From: Armatimonadetes bacterium UBA1398
GTDB lineage: Bacteria > Armatimonadota > Zipacnadia > UBA1398
Assembly (NCBI GenBank): GCA_002305165.1
Contig: DBQI01000066.1
Location: 111,391-175,390 of the forward strand
Reading direction: 5' to 3'
DNA length: 64,000 nucleotides
In this document: positions 45,633 to 55,189 of the stretch, piece by piece
How the letters are laid out: each line of letters opens with the position of its first letter
Position numbering within the stretch: position 1 is the stretch's first letter
The notes under the pieces: generated by a model
Database searches by the model: none
Seen by the model: only the letters and a program-made list of their open reading frames with translations
What the model was told of the DNA's origin: nothing
Made by a program: the position numbers and the translations under genes

Positions 45633-47573
45633 CTATGGCGCCGAGGGCGGTAGATCCAGCGACTCGAAGCTCCGCTCGAGGCTGAACACATAGTCAACCT
45701 GTCGCCCACTGCCATCGACCGGCAGCGAGACGTCGTCGGAGGCGCGGGCCCCCACACGCCAGTAGATGGGCGCTCGGACGTTCGCGAACAGCTCGGACGG
45801 CGACTGACCGCCCGTTCCCACGAAGCGGTGGGTCACCGATGAGCCGGGGGTCGCCCTCATGAGGATCTGGTTGCTTCGGAGCGTTACCTTCGGGGCGAAG
45901 CTACGGTCGGTAGACAGCTCGATCACGTAGGTGTCCGCACCGGCGACAGCCTCCCACTGGAAGAGGGTAGTATCCAGGTTCACGTCCGTGCTACCCGGGT
46001 CGGGCCTATCGGGCGGGAACTGCAGGACCGGCGGCTCGATGGTTGTGACGGGGCCGGCATAGTAGGGCACCGAGATGATCAGCTCACCAGCGGCCGCGTC
46101 CATATCTTCTGGGAAGGGGTTGACCGTCGCTCTCTTGCTGATCACGCGAATCGCGTAGTAGTACTTCGTCCCAGGCTGAGGGGGCGTCTGCAGGTAGTCG
46201 TAGGTGAAGGAATCGGGCTGCAGATCCCAGGTGACCGTCGCATCGGAGGGCGTCGTCACGAAGGAAACGATGCCGTTAGTGTCGCTCGTGCTCAGGGTCG
46301 TGTTGAACCCCGTGGCCACCGCGGTCGAGTCATCATCGAACTGGGTCAGCGCGCCGCCCTCGAGCACGGCCTGCAGGGAGTTAGGGGTCACGGGGAAGTT
46401 GGGGACACGACCCCGGTGGACTTCATATCCGACGGTATACCCCCCATATGTTTGTGGCACTGTGGGCAGCGAGGACGGCGCCGACCACTGCACCCTGTTG
46501 ATGGCGTTGGGCAGGCCACGGATATTCACGCCGGCTACCTGGAGGGCGGTGCCGGGCTTCGCGTTGGACTTGTTGTTGCTGATCAGGATGCCGAACACGA
46601 CGAGCAGGGCGAGGATACCCAGCACCTTGGGGAGGTTCTTACGGGTGCGGCTCTCCTCACGCTTCGGCTCTATCGGATCGGGGCCCATGAAGGTATCGCC
46701 CTCGGGCTTCACCAGCGGTTCGTCGTAGTAGAGTCCACGGACGAAGTCGCCCACATGCACCGGGTGGCCCTTGCTATCGCCCCAGCGGCGGCAGATGGAG
46801 TAGGTGGTACGGACCTCGCGCACGACCAACTGACCCTGGACCATGGGGAAGGTCTCATCGGTCTCCATGTCCGTGGTTCGGCCGATGACAACGAACCGGT
46901 CGCCGCTGTCGACGCCTTCGCGCTCGCCGAGGCTGATGCGGATCTGGTCGTCCTCGCCCTCGGTGATCACGTACCCCTCGGGGATCTCATAGCGGCCCAT
47001 GACGTCGACCGCCTCGGCAGCGGCCTTCGCCACAGCCTCCCGCACCAGGGTGGAGTCGGGACCCTCGAACCCGGGCATCGGATCTGAGGACTCGCGGATC
47101 GTGGCGCCGTTGATGTACTCGCCGCTGAGAGCATCCAGGAGGAAGACCTGGAAGTCGACGGTGGCAACCCGCGGCGACCCGCCCACTTCGACGGTCCTCA
47201 CGTAGCCAGTCGCGGTAGCGTGGGCGCTGAGTAGCGTCGCCAGCTCCTGCTGCTCCCTCACGCTCAGGGGCACATTGAAGTTGGAGCGCTCCACCTCAGC
47301 CTCAACGTCCCGCTGCGGAACAGGGAGGAACCAACGGCTCTGATGCAGCTCTTCCCAGAGCTCCTCTTCGGCCCACGCGGCCAACTCGGGCACCGCCTGC
47401 TCGCCACTCACGTCGTACATATCCAGCACGACCACCGTGAGCTGACGACTTAGACGATTGTACTGGCCATAGGCCACGCCCCCGCTGATCGACCCGAAGA
47501 AGGGAGCCATTAGGGCCACGATCAGTAGATGGGCAACAGCACGAGCTCCTTTGTGCCTGACGATCCGGTTCAT
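45633..47573 (-). CDS. CsgG/FlgT-like exported protein with transmembrane segment and fibronectin-type domains
   Basis: A 646-residue protein from an ATG preceded by GGGAGGCAGG. A signal-peptide-like segment (AHLLIVALMAPFFGSISGGVAYG) leads to a CsgG/TolB-like alpha/beta domain (~40-200: LTVVVLDMYDVSGEQAVPELA, RWFLPVPQRDVEAEVE, ATVDFQVFLLDALSGEYI). Then comes a FlgT-C-like domain (IRISLGEREGVDSGDRFVVI). A hydrophobic span follows at ~310-330 (VLGILALLVVFGILISNNK). Two fibronectin/Ig-like domains come after it (GGYTVGYEVHRGRVPN, DTTLFQWEAVAGADTYVIEL). CsgG forms outer-membrane export channels in curli systems; here the mid-protein span is atypical. Position between the protease and the 1552-residue protein suggests it serves export or anchoring of the cluster. 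Family match is moderate. Confidence 0.75.
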   Translation of the reverse strand: MNRIVRHKGARAVAHLLIVALMAPFFGSISGGVAYGQYNRLSRQLTVVVLDMYDVSGEQAVPELAAWAEEELWEELHQSRWFLPVPQRDVEAEVERSNFNVPLSVREQQELATLLSAHATATGYVRTVEVGGSPRVATVDFQVFLLDALSGEYINGATIRESSDPMPGFEGPDSTLVREAVAKAAAEAVDVMGRYEIPEGYVITEGEDDQIRISLGEREGVDSGDRFVVIGRTTDMETDETFPMVQGQLVVREVRTTYSICRRWGDSKGHPVHVGDFVRGLYYDEPLVKPEGDTFMGPDPIEPKREESRTRKNLPKVLGILALLVVFGILISNNKSNAKPGTALQVAGVNIRGLPNAINRVQWSAPSSLPTVPQTYGGYTVGYEVHRGRVPNFPVTPNSLQAVLEGGALTQFDDDSTAVATGFNTTLSTSDTNGIVSFVTTPSDATVTWDLQPDSFTYDYLQTPPQPGTKYYYAIRVISKRATVNPFPEDMDAAAGELIISVPYYAGPVTTIEPPVLQFPPDRPDPGSTDVNLDTTLFQWEAVAGADTYVIELSTDRSFAPKVTLRSNQILMRATPGSSVTHRFVGTGGQSPSELFANVRAPIYWRVGARASDDVSLPVDGSGRQVDYVFSLERSFESLDLPPSAP

Positions 47574-47740
47574 CTCTTGCCTGCCTCCCTGTGGCGGCCT
47601 TTGTGAAGTAGGATCCGCGCTCGGCGTCAGTCGCCGATACACGCCTCGCACGGAGCGAGGGCCGCCCGCGAACCCGTCTGTTATAACACATTCGAAAAGG
47701 GGGGCCCGATGGCCTCCCTCTTCAAACCAGAATCATGCGA

Positions 47741-47772
47741 CGGCCCGCCCCCAAAGTTCTGAGGGCGGGCCG
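47741..47772 (-). terminator. Terminator of the 1552-residue surface-protein gene
   Basis: CGGCCCGCCC and GGGCGGGCCG form a perfect 10-bp stem with a 12-base loop, about 20 bases past the stop on the minus strand. Confidence 0.75.
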
Positions 47773-47791
47773 AATGCGCCCAGGGCCTGAT

Positions 47792-50700
47792 CTACCGTTG
47801 CGCTCTGGCCGTCGCGCGACCTACAGCGCCATCGTCGGCAGTCGCCCGGAACTCGATGCGGTACTCTCCCGCAGGGAGGGCTCGCCCTCCGTCATCGCGA
47901 CCATCCCAAGTCTCTGAATGGACGCCCGCGGCGCGATGTTCATCGCGGACGAGGGTCCGCACGACGCGGCCCGCCTGGTTCAGCACGGAGATCCGCAAGT
48001 CCACGTCCGATGCCAAGCGGTAGCTCACCGTGACGCCGCGAGCCATCGAGTCCACACCGAGCACCTGCGGCGTGGGATTCGTGGCCGCCGATTCGTTCCG
48101 CACCGTCACCTTGAACCGACGCGGCGCATCAGCGCTGCCCGACCCGTAGGTGTAGTAGCTGGCGGAACGCATGGCGACCGTCTTGCCGGTCGCGACATCC
48201 TCCAGCGTCGCCGCGAAAGTGCGCGGCAGAGACCGTAGATCGGGCCACGAGAGGGTTACATCGGTGTTCGCCAGCGTGGTATCCACGTAGACATCCCACG
48301 TCTGGCTCGCGCCTAGGCCGCTTCGGAAGTCGGCAGCGAGCATCCGCGCCGACCCGTCAGGGTTGGTGGCCGCGAAGTAGACGGTCACGTCATCGTCGGC
48401 GAAGTTGCGAGCCATGGGCGGCTCGTCCAGGTCGTAGCGCATGTCGATGCCCTTGTCCTGGGGAGCGACACCGAGGTAGTTGTCGCTATCGCGGAACTCC
48501 CCGGCCTGAGCGACGAGCTGCATCGACCAGTCAACGCCGCGCTTCGCCATGGGTGACGAGGAGCGTGCGCCTACGGCGCCTTGGGAGGAGGCGTTGACAG
48601 GATCAGCAGGGGTGCGGATGGTCACGCCATCGGCGAGGGCCCGCACCCAGTAGCCGCGGAACGGGATCATGCTCGTGTAGATGAAGTAGTCCCTGGCCGA
48701 CGGCTCGTAGCCGAACAGGCTACCGGCTATCAGGTTCTGGCTGATCGCGTCCGCGAAGGTCAGAGCCTCGCCACTGTGCAGAACCGTGACGCGGGTCCAG
48801 TCGATCTCGAAGTCGTACGGGTTGCCGATGAGGTTCCAGCCGTCACCCGCAGCGGACAGGGGGATCTCGAAGGGCTGGTTCCGTACCGCTGGATCATTCG
48901 GCACGCCCGAGCGGCTCAGTTCGCGTCCCGCGGTGAACTTCACGAAGTATCCCTTGCCGCGCTCGAAGGTGCGCAGCGGGCTGGGATACAGATCGTAGGC
49001 GCCCTTCGTGGGATCCCACCAAGCCATCTTGAGGCTCGAGGCCGGCTCGCCGTAAAGGTCCGCCGGATCCACCCCAGGGTAGCTGAACGGAGCGGATACC
49101 AGATGAACGCCGGAGGCGAACTGCTCCAGCGGGACGATCTTGAACAGGATTGGCGCGCCCGAATCATCCTTCGTGTGGGTTACGCCCGCCTCGACGGTAA
49201 CGCGGAAGCCCGCGTCGGGAGTGAGGTTGCGCCCCAGGGCGGGATCCGTCGCGCGCAGCGTGTAGGTGACCCCCGCCTCGATGTTCCCGAAGGTGAAGGC
49301 GCCATCCGCGCCCGTGGTCGTTGTCGCGCCTGCCACCAGGCTTCCGACAGGCCCGAACCAGGTCTGGACCTGGATGCCCGCTACGCCCGTGGTCCCATCG
49401 CTCTGGGTCACCCTACCGGTGATCGTGCCCGGCGGGATCGGCACGAGCGGGATGTCCGCATCCGTGGTGGTCTCGTTGGCGTTGATGTCGACGGTAATCG
49501 TGCCCGGCTCGTACCCCGGGGCGGTCGCCCGGAGCGTCCGAGTGCCTGCCGGCACAACGAAGGGGTCAACGCCGAAGTTGTAGGCGCCCTTCGCTCCCGC
49601 TGTGGTCTCAAGGGCCGGATCGGTGCCTACCACCGTCACGACCGCGCCGGCGATGCCCAGCTTCGGGTTCGTGCCCTCCTCGAAGACGAGGCCGGTCACA
49701 TTGCCCGGAACCGTCGCGAGCGCGAAGTCAATGTCCTTGGTCTCGGTTGCGGGGGACACGGGTACCAGAGAGGTGTTCTCCACGCTGTAGGTGGTGTTGT
49801 CCGTCGCGTAGTTGGCCTGATCCCCGACCTTGGGCTCAGGGTTCGCGGTCACGGCATAGGAGATGCCGGAGAGAAGATCGGTGATGGTGTAGTCACCGTT
49901 GGCGTCGGTCGTGGCTTGGCCAACGATGGGCTCGTTCGTCAGTGGGTTCGTAATCGCGTCGCCCGTGGTGAGCATACCGGCTGCGCTGACGACGATGCCC
50001 TCGATCGGGGCGCCCGCCTCATCCGTTACCGTGCCCGAGATCGAGCCGTTCGGCGCGATAGACATGGAGAAGCCCTCTTCAGAGGCGTACTCCATGTTGG
50101 AGCCCTGCGGCCAGGTGAACTCGCCAGCGGCGTGGTCCGCCGCCAGACCCGGCGCGTAGGCCGTAACCCGGTAGGAGTCAATGGCCATGCCCTCAATCAG
50201 GAAGAAGCCGTCGGCATCGGTGAACATGCCGATTACGGGATGGCCCTGCCCGGTGATCGGCTCGCAGACCACGAGCGCGCCAGCGATGGGCGAACCCGCC
50301 GGGACGCCGGGGATACCCGCTCCCGCCGTAACCGTGCCCTGAATCCGCGAGGTCCGGTTCCAACTCAGGAAGTTCGAGATGACCTTGTTCCTGAGCATGA
50401 GGCACTCTACCTGCAGGTCCCCATTGCCCCACGGATCGTACTTGGTGAACTGGCGCGAGACGGCCTCCAGGCCAAAGGAGAGGAATGCGGTGCGACCGCC
50501 GCGGGCCGGAGCTGCCTGAGGATGCTGCATGTAGACAGCGGCGGCGCCGCCGGTGGCGTACTCGTAAGCGACCTTGGCGGTACCCACCGGCGCGATCACG
50601 TCCGGCCAGTGCTGCTGGAACAGGGGGCTCATGCGGCGGCTCAGGCCCACGGCGCCGTCCGTGTAGAAGTTCCCGTTGACAGCGCCGGGTGGATGGTAGC

Positions 50701-52447
50701 TCAGCCGAAGCTCCGTCGGGTTCGTCGTGTTGCCCGACTGCCAGCCCTGCCACCACGGGTGCGAGTTGTTCGGCGGCAGTGACAGCGGGTTGCCCGACTC
50801 CACGAGTGGATAGTCGCCTCTCGTGCTGCCCGCCCTCTGCGCGATATCCACATCGTCGTGGGCGAGGCCATTCAGCTTCCCGTACACGTTGCCAACATCG
50901 TCGGCGACGAAACTCGCGCCGAAGACATTCGCCAGGAAGCTGCTGTTGACGGCGCCGTTCAGCGTCAATGCCCAGGCGATATCCCCACCGGACATGAGGA
51001 TCGCGCCGCCCTGGGCGACGAAGCCCTCGATGACTGCCTGTACCATGGGATCGGTGATCGAACCCTTGTCGGCGAAGAGGTTCCCCGCGTACGGCGCGAC
51101 CCAGAGCATCGCCTTCTTCTGGACGTAGAGGTCCGTGGGCGTGATGGGCGGGATGATCCCCGGACCCGAACTCTGACCGACTACAAAGGGGCCGAGCGTC
51201 GGGTCGTCCATGTCCGTCTCGCTGGGGTGGCGGAAGGGGATCGCCTCCGGCAGGTACCGCTCCGCGATGGCGTCCGGCAGCGGGCCTCGGCAAGCGACGC
51301 GCCAGTAGTCAGCGAAGGTCGTATCGAAGACAGCGGCGCTGCCGCTGCCATAGACGATGTCGTTCGGCGCCTGCCCTACCCGCTTGAACCCCTTGTTCCC
51401 ATCCAGCCACTGGGGCGCGTTGTAGCTCACCCCCCATTCCTCATCAACCGGGAAGCCCACGGAGCGGTAGCTGGACTCCTCCACAGGGCCCCCGCCGCGC
51501 TCGCCGCGCGCCGCGTCGACCCAGTTCTGGCCGCGGATGTAGTCATCCACGAGCAGAACATTCGCGGCCGACACGAAGGGCTCCGTGTAGAACCCCGTCA
51601 GGTTGTCGAAGACGAAGCGCCACGACGTATCCGGCGTGTCCCGCACAGTCGCCGTGCCCCAGACGTCGATGCCCACGTAGAACTCGCCGGCGCCGAGTTG
51701 GCCGAGAACATCGGGCAGGGTGCCCTTGAACACGGTTGCCCCCGGTGTCTTGGGCGCATCAGCGGTAGGCGTGAGATCGAACTGGGTGATGTACCGACCC
51801 GCTCCATCCAGAGGGAACGCGAGAAGGGGCGGCACGAAGAAGGGCGGCGTGTAGAAGGTCCGGTAGGGACTCGCCATCTTCAGGATCACGGTATCGACGT
51901 CGGCGGAATCGCGACCGACGTAGTCGACCTCGTCATCCTCGGCCGGGACCCACTGCCAGTAGTCGCCCGGGCTATCCTCGGGATTCGGCGCTTTGGCGTC
52001 CCAGATGATCGCAGCGGCGCCCGTGATCACCGAGTCCGCGATACCCTGGCTCGGCGAGTTCATCGGCGCGATCTCCACCTCGATCTCGAGGTCCCCTCCG
52101 CCGGTGAGGTCCTTGTTCCCGTCGTTGATGACCGGCATGGTGGTATAGCCGCCTAGAAGGAGCCTTGCGCCGGGGGGAGCCTCTCTAACGCCGGCGCCAG
52201 CCACCTGCGCCCCGCCCGGAGACGGAACGGCACCCGCCATGGCCAGGATGCTCTCAAGACCCGTGATCGGGCCGTCCTGAGCACGGGAACCCGGTGACAC
52301 GGGCCCCCCGCTATTCGGGCTCGGGGGAGCGAGGTTGGGCGTCAACATGCCCTCCTGTGCCGATACCGGCACGCTCCAGGCGAGAAGCCAGGATCCGGCC
52401 GTCACAACAGCCAGAGCCACCAGCAAGATGTTCCGCGACTTCCGCAT
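47792..52447 (-). CDS. 1552-residue surface protein with four carboxypeptidase-regulatory-like repeats and shared tail
   Basis: Starts at an ATG followed by a long signal peptide (ILLVALAVVTAGSWLLAWSVPVSAQ); an in-frame TTG 12 bases earlier is too close to AGGGAG. Residues ~100-690 form a large domain of unknown type containing a Rossmann-like stretch (LWVAPYAGNLFADKGS, GFVAQGGAILMSGGDIAWAL). Four CarboxypepD_reg-type beta-sandwiches follow (RIQGTVTAGAG, GSISGTVTDEAGAPIEG, VTGLVFEEGTNPKLG, TITGRVTQSDGTTGVAG). The last ~400 residues are the tail shared with the protease and the 996-residue protein (GKGYFVKFTAG, WNLIGNPYDFEI, VTLSWPDLRSLPRTF), ending in a FlgD-like Ig (ISVLNQAGRVVRTL, TWDGRDDGGRALPAGEY). 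Likely a cell-surface structural or adhesive protein; no enzymatic motif was recognised. Confidence 0.85.
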   Translation of the reverse strand: MRKSRNILLVALAVVTAGSWLLAWSVPVSAQEGMLTPNLAPPSPNSGGPVSPGSRAQDGPITGLESILAMAGAVPSPGGAQVAGAGVREAPPGARLLLGGYTTMPVINDGNKDLTGGGDLEIEVEIAPMNSPSQGIADSVITGAAAIIWDAKAPNPEDSPGDYWQWVPAEDDEVDYVGRDSADVDTVILKMASPYRTFYTPPFFVPPLLAFPLDGAGRYITQFDLTPTADAPKTPGATVFKGTLPDVLGQLGAGEFYVGIDVWGTATVRDTPDTSWRFVFDNLTGFYTEPFVSAANVLLVDDYIRGQNWVDAARGERGGGPVEESSYRSVGFPVDEEWGVSYNAPQWLDGNKGFKRVGQAPNDIVYGSGSAAVFDTTFADYWRVACRGPLPDAIAERYLPEAIPFRHPSETDMDDPTLGPFVVGQSSGPGIIPPITPTDLYVQKKAMLWVAPYAGNLFADKGSITDPMVQAVIEGFVAQGGAILMSGGDIAWALTLNGAVNSSFLANVFGASFVADDVGNVYGKLNGLAHDDVDIAQRAGSTRGDYPLVESGNPLSLPPNNSHPWWQGWQSGNTTNPTELRLSYHPPGAVNGNFYTDGAVGLSRRMSPLFQQHWPDVIAPVGTAKVAYEYATGGAAAVYMQHPQAAPARGGRTAFLSFGLEAVSRQFTKYDPWGNGDLQVECLMLRNKVISNFLSWNRTSRIQGTVTAGAGIPGVPAGSPIAGALVVCEPITGQGHPVIGMFTDADGFFLIEGMAIDSYRVTAYAPGLAADHAAGEFTWPQGSNMEYASEEGFSMSIAPNGSISGTVTDEAGAPIEGIVVSAAGMLTTGDAITNPLTNEPIVGQATTDANGDYTITDLLSGISYAVTANPEPKVGDQANYATDNTTYSVENTSLVPVSPATETKDIDFALATVPGNVTGLVFEEGTNPKLGIAGAVVTVVGTDPALETTAGAKGAYNFGVDPFVVPAGTRTLRATAPGYEPGTITVDINANETTTDADIPLVPIPPGTITGRVTQSDGTTGVAGIQVQTWFGPVGSLVAGATTTTGADGAFTFGNIEAGVTYTLRATDPALGRNLTPDAGFRVTVEAGVTHTKDDSGAPILFKIVPLEQFASGVHLVSAPFSYPGVDPADLYGEPASSLKMAWWDPTKGAYDLYPSPLRTFERGKGYFVKFTAGRELSRSGVPNDPAVRNQPFEIPLSAAGDGWNLIGNPYDFEIDWTRVTVLHSGEALTFADAISQNLIAGSLFGYEPSARDYFIYTSMIPFRGYWVRALADGVTIRTPADPVNASSQGAVGARSSSPMAKRGVDWSMQLVAQAGEFRDSDNYLGVAPQDKGIDMRYDLDEPPMARNFADDDVTVYFAATNPDGSARMLAADFRSGLGASQTWDVYVDTTLANTDVTLSWPDLRSLPRTFAATLEDVATGKTVAMRSASYYTYGSGSADAPRRFKVTVRNESAATNPTPQVLGVDSMARGVTVSYRLASDVDLRISVLNQAGRVVRTLVRDEHRAAGVHSETWDGRDDGGRALPAGEYRIEFRATADDGAVGRATARAQR

Positions 52448-52873
52448 TTCCGATGTCAACTCCCTAGCTAGGTTCCGGGATCCCAGCCAAACCCTGGCCG
52501 AGTCCGCCGCCACGAGTGGCTCGACGGACACGTAGCGCCTTCTTGCCCATATCACAAAGCGTCGAAACGCCCGCTACAGACCCATCCATCGCGATCTCCG
52601 TCAGCCTTTTCAGCCCTCGACAGGCCAGACGACGGTCCCGCGCGACGAGTCTCGGTTTTCCTGGCATACCAACGCGCCGGGAGAGACGCTGCTCCGCCGA
52701 CACTGATCGAACGCCCCGGAGCCGTCCGGAGCCCAGTCATTCCCTAAGACGTTCGAACCAACTCGCCCACCCTCCTGCCTTGTGTGGGCGACGAATTGCG
52801 TTCTACGCCAGTCTAGCAGCGGGGAGGTGGCGTAATCAACCGCCGGCGCCTCTCGCGACCGATCGAGCGCTAC
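52448..52873. other. Intergenic region upstream of the surface cluster
   Basis: About 425 bases between the start of the 1552-residue gene and the end of coaE. No gene, hairpin or clear sigma-70 promoter was identified by eye; it should hold the promoter of the 1552-residue gene. GGTTCGAAC near 52750 on the minus strand is not part of a tRNA cloverleaf. Confidence 0.5.
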
Positions 52874-53524
52874 CTAAGGTTGACTAATCCACTCCTTGGC
52901 TAGCTGGACTAACGCCTCCTTGGGCGCCGACCCATCGACAACACGCCCGCAGCGCCCCTTGATCTCGGACATCCCCCCCTGCCCCACCACGACGCGGCGC
53001 GCTCGCTCCTCATCCCATCCCCGGCCGACCCGCAGGCGTCGGATGCGCTCCTCAGGGGGGCAGTCGACGAACCAGACCTCGTCACACAGCCCATCGGCGC
53101 CGATCTCGAAGAGCACCGCCGCTTCGATCACGACTCGGCGATTGCCCGAGGCCGCCCCTTCGCCTGCGGCTCGCGCCACCGCATCGCCCAGGGAGGGATG
53201 GACTACCGCGTTCAGTCGAAGAAGGTCGTTCGGGTCGCCGAACACGCGCGCGCTTAGCTCCGCGCGATCCAGGCCGTCCGCCGTCACGACGCCCGGGAAT
53301 GCCTCGTCGATACGGGAGAGCAGCGGGGAGCCTGGCAGAACCAGGTCCTTGTAGACTGCGTCCGCTTCGATCGCTGCGGCGCCCATCTCACGGAAGATCC
53401 CAAGAAGGAAGCTCTTGCCGCCCGCAGCGGGCCCGGTGAGGCCAAGGACACGCAGGTTCTGGTAGGTACGCGACAACGGGAGCCGACGAGGCGCCGGCTC
53501 CCGTTCAGAACTCACACGGCTCAA
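52874..53524 (-). CDS. coaE: Dephospho-CoA kinase
   Basis: Catalyses the last step of coenzyme A synthesis, phosphorylating the 3'-OH of dephospho-CoA. It has 216 residues. The P-loop reads LGLTGPAAGGKSFLLGIF, matching GxxxxGKS, though most CoaE have G-GIGSGKS. EADAVYKDLVLPGSPLL takes the place of the usual DADxIaHxLyxPG. Core motifs LNAVVHPSLGDAV, VIEAAVLFEIGADGLCDEVWFVDC and ERIRRLRVGRGWDEERA are standard. The start is TTG, with AGGAAGG seven bases upstream. It begins 12 bases after the rpsA stop, so the two are an operon. The first ~25 residues (basic, Pro-rich) are an extension. Confidence 0.9.
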   Translation of the reverse strand: MSRVSSEREPAPRRLPLSRTYQNLRVLGLTGPAAGGKSFLLGIFREMGAAAIEADAVYKDLVLPGSPLLSRIDEAFPGVVTADGLDRAELSARVFGDPNDLLRLNAVVHPSLGDAVARAAGEGAASGNRRVVIEAAVLFEIGADGLCDEVWFVDCPPEERIRRLRVGRGWDEERARRVVVGQGGMSEIKGRCGRVVDGSAPKEALVQLAKEWISQP

Positions 53525-53536
53525 GGCGCGGCCTTC

Positions 53537-54946
53537 CTAGCTCGTAGGCTCCTCACCAGTTTCTGGCGTCTCCGAAGCCTCTGGCGCCTCAGGAGCCTCC
53601 GTGGACGCTTCGCCGCTGCTCTCGCCGACGGCCGCCCGCAACTGGTCACCGAACATGGCGCCCAGGGTCGCGCCGCTGGATGGCTCTGAGCTGGTGCTGA
53701 GGTACTTATCCATCTCCGCCCGCTCGGCGTCCTGCTGCACCTGGGAGAGCGAAAGGCTCATCCGTCGCTGCCGTGGCTGGACGTTGATGACCTTGACCGT
53801 CACCGTGTCACCGGGCTTGACGACCTCCTCGGGCTTGGATATGCGCCGATCGGACATCTCGCCAATAGGGATGAAGGCCTCTACCCCTTCCGGCAGCTTT
53901 ACGAAGGCGCCGGAGGTCACGCATCGGGTGACGGGCCCCTCGATGGTCGCGCCCACTCGGTAGTTCCGGCTGACAAGCTCCCACGGGTCGGGGAGAAGCT
54001 GCTTGCGGCTGAGGCTGATGCGATCCTTCTCCCGGTCGACCTTGAGGATCATGACACGGAGCTCGTCGCCAGGAGTCAGCACCTCGGACGGGTGCTTGAC
54101 GTGCACCCAGTCCAACTCGGTGATGTGCAGGAGGCCGTCGACGCCACCTAGGTCGACGAAAGCGCCGTAGTTGGTGATGTTGCGGACGATGCCCTCGCGG
54201 ACCTGGCCTTCCTTGAGCTCGGCCAGGATGCGACCGCGTCCCTTCTCGCGGACCTCCCTCTCCGCCTGTCGGCGGGAGAGGATGACCTTCTTTCGGTTCC
54301 GCTCCACCTCGATGATCTTCGCGTTGACGACCTCGCCGACAAAGCGATCGAGCTCGTTGGGGTTGCGGACTCCGACATGGGAGGCTGGGATGAAGCCCGT
54401 GACACCAAGATCCACTCGTAGGCCGCCGCGCACTCGGTCCACTACGGTGCACTGCACGATCTCGCCGCTTTCGTAGGCGGCGAGGATCCGTTCCCAGTTC
54501 AGTTCGTGGTCGGCTCGCTTCTTGCTGAGGATGATGCCGCCATCCTCATCGTCGGAGCTGACGACGAAGACTTGGATCTTGTCGCCCACGCGGAGGCTCT
54601 CCAACTCCTCCTCGGAGAACTCCTTGGGGTTGATCAGCCCCTCGGACTTGGTGCCCACGTCGACCAGGACGCCTTCCTCGTCGATACGCACGACCGTACC
54701 CTCGACGATGCTGCGTTCCTTGAGCCCGGAGATGGATATCTGCGCCTCGAGTTCGGCCATGGTCGGTTCGCCCAGAATGCCGGCAGGTCTGGAATCCTCC
54801 AGTTCGGCCCCCGCACTCGGCGCCTCGTCCTGTCCTCCGAACTCATCCATCTCGCGCGGATCCGTCGACGGGTCCGGCGTGCCGCCGTCCGCCGAGGGAT
54901 CCCCGGTCGGGTCGTTCTGCCTGAAGAAGTCCTGGCCACTAGACAT
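53537..54946 (-). CDS. rpsA: 30S ribosomal protein S1 (four S1 domains)
   Basis: RNA-binding ribosomal protein that helps recruit mRNA. The 469 residues contain an acidic N-terminal leader (~1-80), four S1 OB-fold domains and an acidic Glu/Pro-rich tail. The domains start at SIVEGTVVRIDEEGVLVDVG, EIVQCTVVDRVRGGLRVDLG, VREGIVRNITNYGAFVDLGG and ATIEGPVTRCVTSGAFVKLP. Enterobacterial S1 has six domains; four is common in Gram-positive and many other phyla, and the third domain is the most canonical. The tail (EASTEAPEAPEASETPETGEE) is repetitive. AGGAGG precedes the ATG by 11 bases. First gene of the rpsA-coaE unit. Confidence 0.93.
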   Translation of the reverse strand: MSSGQDFFRQNDPTGDPSADGGTPDPSTDPREMDEFGGQDEAPSAGAELEDSRPAGILGEPTMAELEAQISISGLKERSIVEGTVVRIDEEGVLVDVGTKSEGLINPKEFSEEELESLRVGDKIQVFVVSSDDEDGGIILSKKRADHELNWERILAAYESGEIVQCTVVDRVRGGLRVDLGVTGFIPASHVGVRNPNELDRFVGEVVNAKIIEVERNRKKVILSRRQAEREVREKGRGRILAELKEGQVREGIVRNITNYGAFVDLGGVDGLLHITELDWVHVKHPSEVLTPGDELRVMILKVDREKDRISLSRKQLLPDPWELVSRNYRVGATIEGPVTRCVTSGAFVKLPEGVEAFIPIGEMSDRRISKPEEVVKPGDTVTVKVINVQPRQRRMSLSLSQVQQDAERAEMDKYLSTSSEPSSGATLGAMFGDQLRAAVGESSGEASTEAPEAPEASETPETGEEPTS

Positions 54947-55189
54947 CGCTCACGTGCCTCCTCGTGGGTTGGCCAACTCGGACCAACACCGTCCCATGGT
55001 CCCTACCATACACTAAGGACTAATCGAATAGGCCGCCCAGCGGCCCAGTACGCCAGTGGGGAATGTACCGCAGCACAGGCCCCTATTGACGCAATACGGC
55101 AAGGCTAGTTTGTCATTCAAGCCTCGCTTACCTTCACAGCCCTCGCACTTTTTGGAAACCCTATGCAGTCTGCTGGGTGACGAGTCGTA

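Noticed and set aside
48581..50782. A 733-codon plus-strand frame inside the 1552-residue gene
   Set aside because: Antisense of the CarboxypepD_reg repeats; open only because GC-rich codons rarely give stops on the other strand.
52740..52830. Possible tRNA because of GGTTCGAAC on the minus strand
   Set aside because: No acceptor stem, D-arm or anticodon arm can be folded around it.
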